DNA of 15,354 nt from Methylophilaceae bacterium UBA7525. GTDB taxonomy: Bacteria; Pseudomonadota; Gammaproteobacteria; Burkholderiales; Methylophilaceae. Shown here piece by piece: positions 14,176 to 15,354 of the stretch (position 1 is its first letter; each line of letters starts with the position of its first letter). The notes beneath the pieces are model-generated. The model saw only the letters and a program-made list of their open reading frames with translations. It had not been told where the DNA came from and did no database searches. The position numbers and the translations under genes were made by a program. The stretch covers positions 1 through 15,354 of the forward strand of contig DLMX01000052.1 in assembly GCA_002479405.1 (NCBI GenBank), written 5' to 3'.

Positions 14176-15078
14176 TCAAAGCACCAGTTCTTCCAGCGTC
14201 AGTTTCTCCAGTCTTTTCAATAGCCATTGCTGCGCCTTGCCGCCGCCACTGCGCCAGGCAAGATAGCCCTGGGTTTCCGGACGGTTTTCGGCCACTTGGC
14301 AAAGTACCAGTTCGCCTCGGGCGGCATGTTCCTCAGCCAGTCGACAGGGCAGGTAGCCGACGCCGAGGCCGGCGATCTGAGCTGCCAGCTTGCTGCTCAT
14401 GTCAGGTACCGTCAGCACATCCTGCCCGCTGAGGATGCCGGAAGTACGCGGCGGCAGGTTGCGCGAGCTGTCTGCTGCCGAGATCGAGCGGTATTGGCGG
14501 ATATCTTCGTTCTGCAAGGGTTGCGACAGTTGTGCCAGCGGGTGGTGCGGTGCAACGGCGAAGACGAATTCAAGACTACCCAGCGCTTTCGAACTGTAGC
14601 CGCCGCCGGGCGGCCCTTCGCCCGGTGCGCCGATCGAGATGTCGGCGCGGCCGCTGATCAGTGCATCCCAGCTGCCACCGAATACTTCGCGTAACAATCG
14701 GATGCGGGTGCCGAAACCCTCGGCGTAGAAGTCCTGCAATATGGGATAGATGGCTGTGATCCGTAGCAGGTCGCTGAGAGCAATGGACAACTCGGTTTCG
14801 ACGCCGGTGGCGACCCGTTTGACCCGCATTTGCAGTTCGTTTGCGGCGCGTAGCAGATGACGGCCTTCGCGTAGCAGCTCTTCGCCGGCTTCAGTCAGGA
14901 TGGCGCGATGGCCGCTGCGGTTGAATAGCGCTACACCGATAGCCGATTCAAGATTGCGCACGCTGTATGTGATGGCCGACGGTACGCGATGTAGCGATTC
15001 CGCAGCAGCGGCAAAGCTGCCTTTGCGGGCGATGGCATCTACGACCTCCAACGCTTCGAGCGAAATTTTTATATTCAT
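14176..15078 (-). CDS. LysR-type transcriptional regulator
   Basis: A 300-residue LTTR of standard length. The N-terminal winged helix-turn-helix lies at about 7-62 (ALEVVDAIARKGSFAAAAESL, then PSAITYSVRNLESAIGVALFNR, RAILTEAGEELL). A substrate-binding-protein-like effector domain follows from about residue 93 (ELSIALSDLLRITAIYPIL, then SGRADISIGAP and LAAQIAGLGVGYLPC). It is divergent from the pirin-family gene at 15182, the classic arrangement of an LTTR and its target. The effector is unknown. The ATG at 15078 has no Shine-Dalgarno; one arm of a perfect inverted repeat sits 5 nt upstream of it, which would suit negative autoregulation. Its 3' end is 16 nt from the convergent kinase-like gene. 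Confidence 0.93.
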   Translation of the reverse strand: MNIKISLEALEVVDAIARKGSFAAAAESLHRVPSAITYSVRNLESAIGVALFNRSGHRAILTEAGEELLREGRHLLRAANELQMRVKRVATGVETELSIALSDLLRITAIYPILQDFYAEGFGTRIRLLREVFGGSWDALISGRADISIGAPGEGPPGGGYSSKALGSLEFVFAVAPHHPLAQLSQPLQNEDIRQYRSISAADSSRNLPPRTSGILSGQDVLTVPDMSSKLAAQIAGLGVGYLPCRLAEEHAARGELVLCQVAENRPETQGYLAWRSGGGKAQQWLLKRLEKLTLEELVL

Positions 15079-15083
15079 TATTT

Positions 15084-15153
15084 TTGAACGATATCTGCAA
15101 AATAATTCGCTATCAAGTAATAAGTTATGTAATTAATATGATTTATCGTTCAA
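15084..15153. promoter_or_regulatory. Inverted-repeat pair in LysR/pirin intergenic region
   Basis: TTGAACGATA (15084-15093) and TATCGTTCAA (15144-15153) are perfect 10-bp inverted copies 50 bp apart, one beside each divergent gene. They are candidate binding sites for the LysR protein, possibly bridged by a tetramer. The stretch between them is strikingly AT-rich compared with the coding DNA and should hold both promoters. Confidence 0.6.
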
Positions 15154-15163
15154 TTAAGTTGAA
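15149..15163. promoter_or_regulatory. Candidate LysR box (T-N11-A palindrome)
   Basis: TTCAA-TTAAG-TTGAA is a palindrome containing the T-N11-A arrangement (T15150 to A15162) typical of LTTR recognition sites. It overlaps the right arm of the larger inverted repeat and ends 18 nt before the pirin start codon. Confidence 0.5.
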
Positions 15164-15181
15164 TATTTAAATGGTGCTGAC

Positions 15182-15354
15182 ATGATCAAGCTTAGAAAAT
15201 CTGCAGAGCGCGGGCACGCCAATCATGGCTGGCTGGACAGTTATCATTCGTTTTCATTTAATCGCTACTACGATCCAGCGCATATGCAGTACTCGGTACT
15301 GCGCGTCATCAATGAGGATGTCATTGCCCCCGACCGGGGCTTCGGCATGCATCC
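15182..15354 (+). CDS. Pirin-family protein (partial, C-terminus off window)
   Basis: 57 complete codons from ATG 15182 run off the right edge. RGHANHGWLDSYHSFSFNRYYDP followed by MQYSVLRVINEDVIAPDRGFGMH is the well-conserved N-terminal cupin strand pattern of pirins (YhaK/YhhW-like). The final visible His, in GFGMH, is the first expected metal ligand of the bicupin. Some bacterial pirins show quercetin 2,3-dioxygenase activity; the physiological role is usually unknown. Expression is probably controlled by the divergently encoded LysR protein (inference from arrangement and shared palindromes). The ribosome site is weak (GGTG about 6 nt upstream). Truncation is due only to the window edge. 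Confidence 0.9.
   Translation, partial: MIKLRKSAERGHANHGWLDSYHSFSFNRYYDPAHMQYSVLRVINEDVIAPDRGFGMH

Overview
This 15.4 kb window looks like chromosomal DNA of a betaproteobacterium. The gene families and moderately high GC fit Nitrosomonadales/Gallionellaceae-type genomes, but that placement is an impression from family resemblance and was not searched. Most of it is housekeeping and cell-envelope genes. There is no rRNA, tRNA, CRISPR array, prophage or transposase gene.

Layout. At the left edge, on the minus strand, lies a higBA-type toxin-antitoxin pair whose antitoxin runs off the window. A perfect palindrome sits over the toxin start. Divergent from it begins a plus-strand run (616-6934): rlmD (23S rRNA m5U methyltransferase), an oligopeptide-type ABC substrate-binding lipoprotein, a YkuD-fold protein with no signal peptide, two peptide-type ABC permeases, and nagZ. 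No ABC ATPase is present. A ~200 bp element bounded by inverted repeats starts at the nagZ stop codon. It is followed by a Bax-inhibitor-1/YccA-type membrane protein and a bidirectional terminator. A minus-strand block (8141-12957) then carries tadA, a TgpA-type membrane transglutaminase, a DUF58 protein, a MoxR AAA+ ATPase and a PsiE-family membrane protein (block read 3' to 5'). A plus-strand gene (13041-14159) encodes an exported protein with a kinase-like fold that lacks the usual catalytic Asp. A LysR regulator and a divergent pirin-family gene, truncated by the right edge, close the window. Their shared AT-rich intergenic region carries two clear inverted repeats.

How the genes may work together. 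The most coherent hypothesis is a peptidoglycan-recycling module at 2004-6934. The lipoprotein and permeases would import murein peptides. The YkuD protein resembles cytoplasmic L,D-carboxypeptidases of the ElsL type, which trim recycled tetrapeptide. NagZ removes GlcNAc from imported anhydro-muropeptides. The ATPases would have to be supplied from elsewhere. The MoxR-DUF58-TgpA trio is a widely conserved cluster thought to act in envelope processing.

Dispersed through the intergenic gaps are four copies of a short repeat made of three tandem 9-bp units related to CTCTGTGNN. Two of them form a near-perfect inverted pair after the yccA-like terminator.
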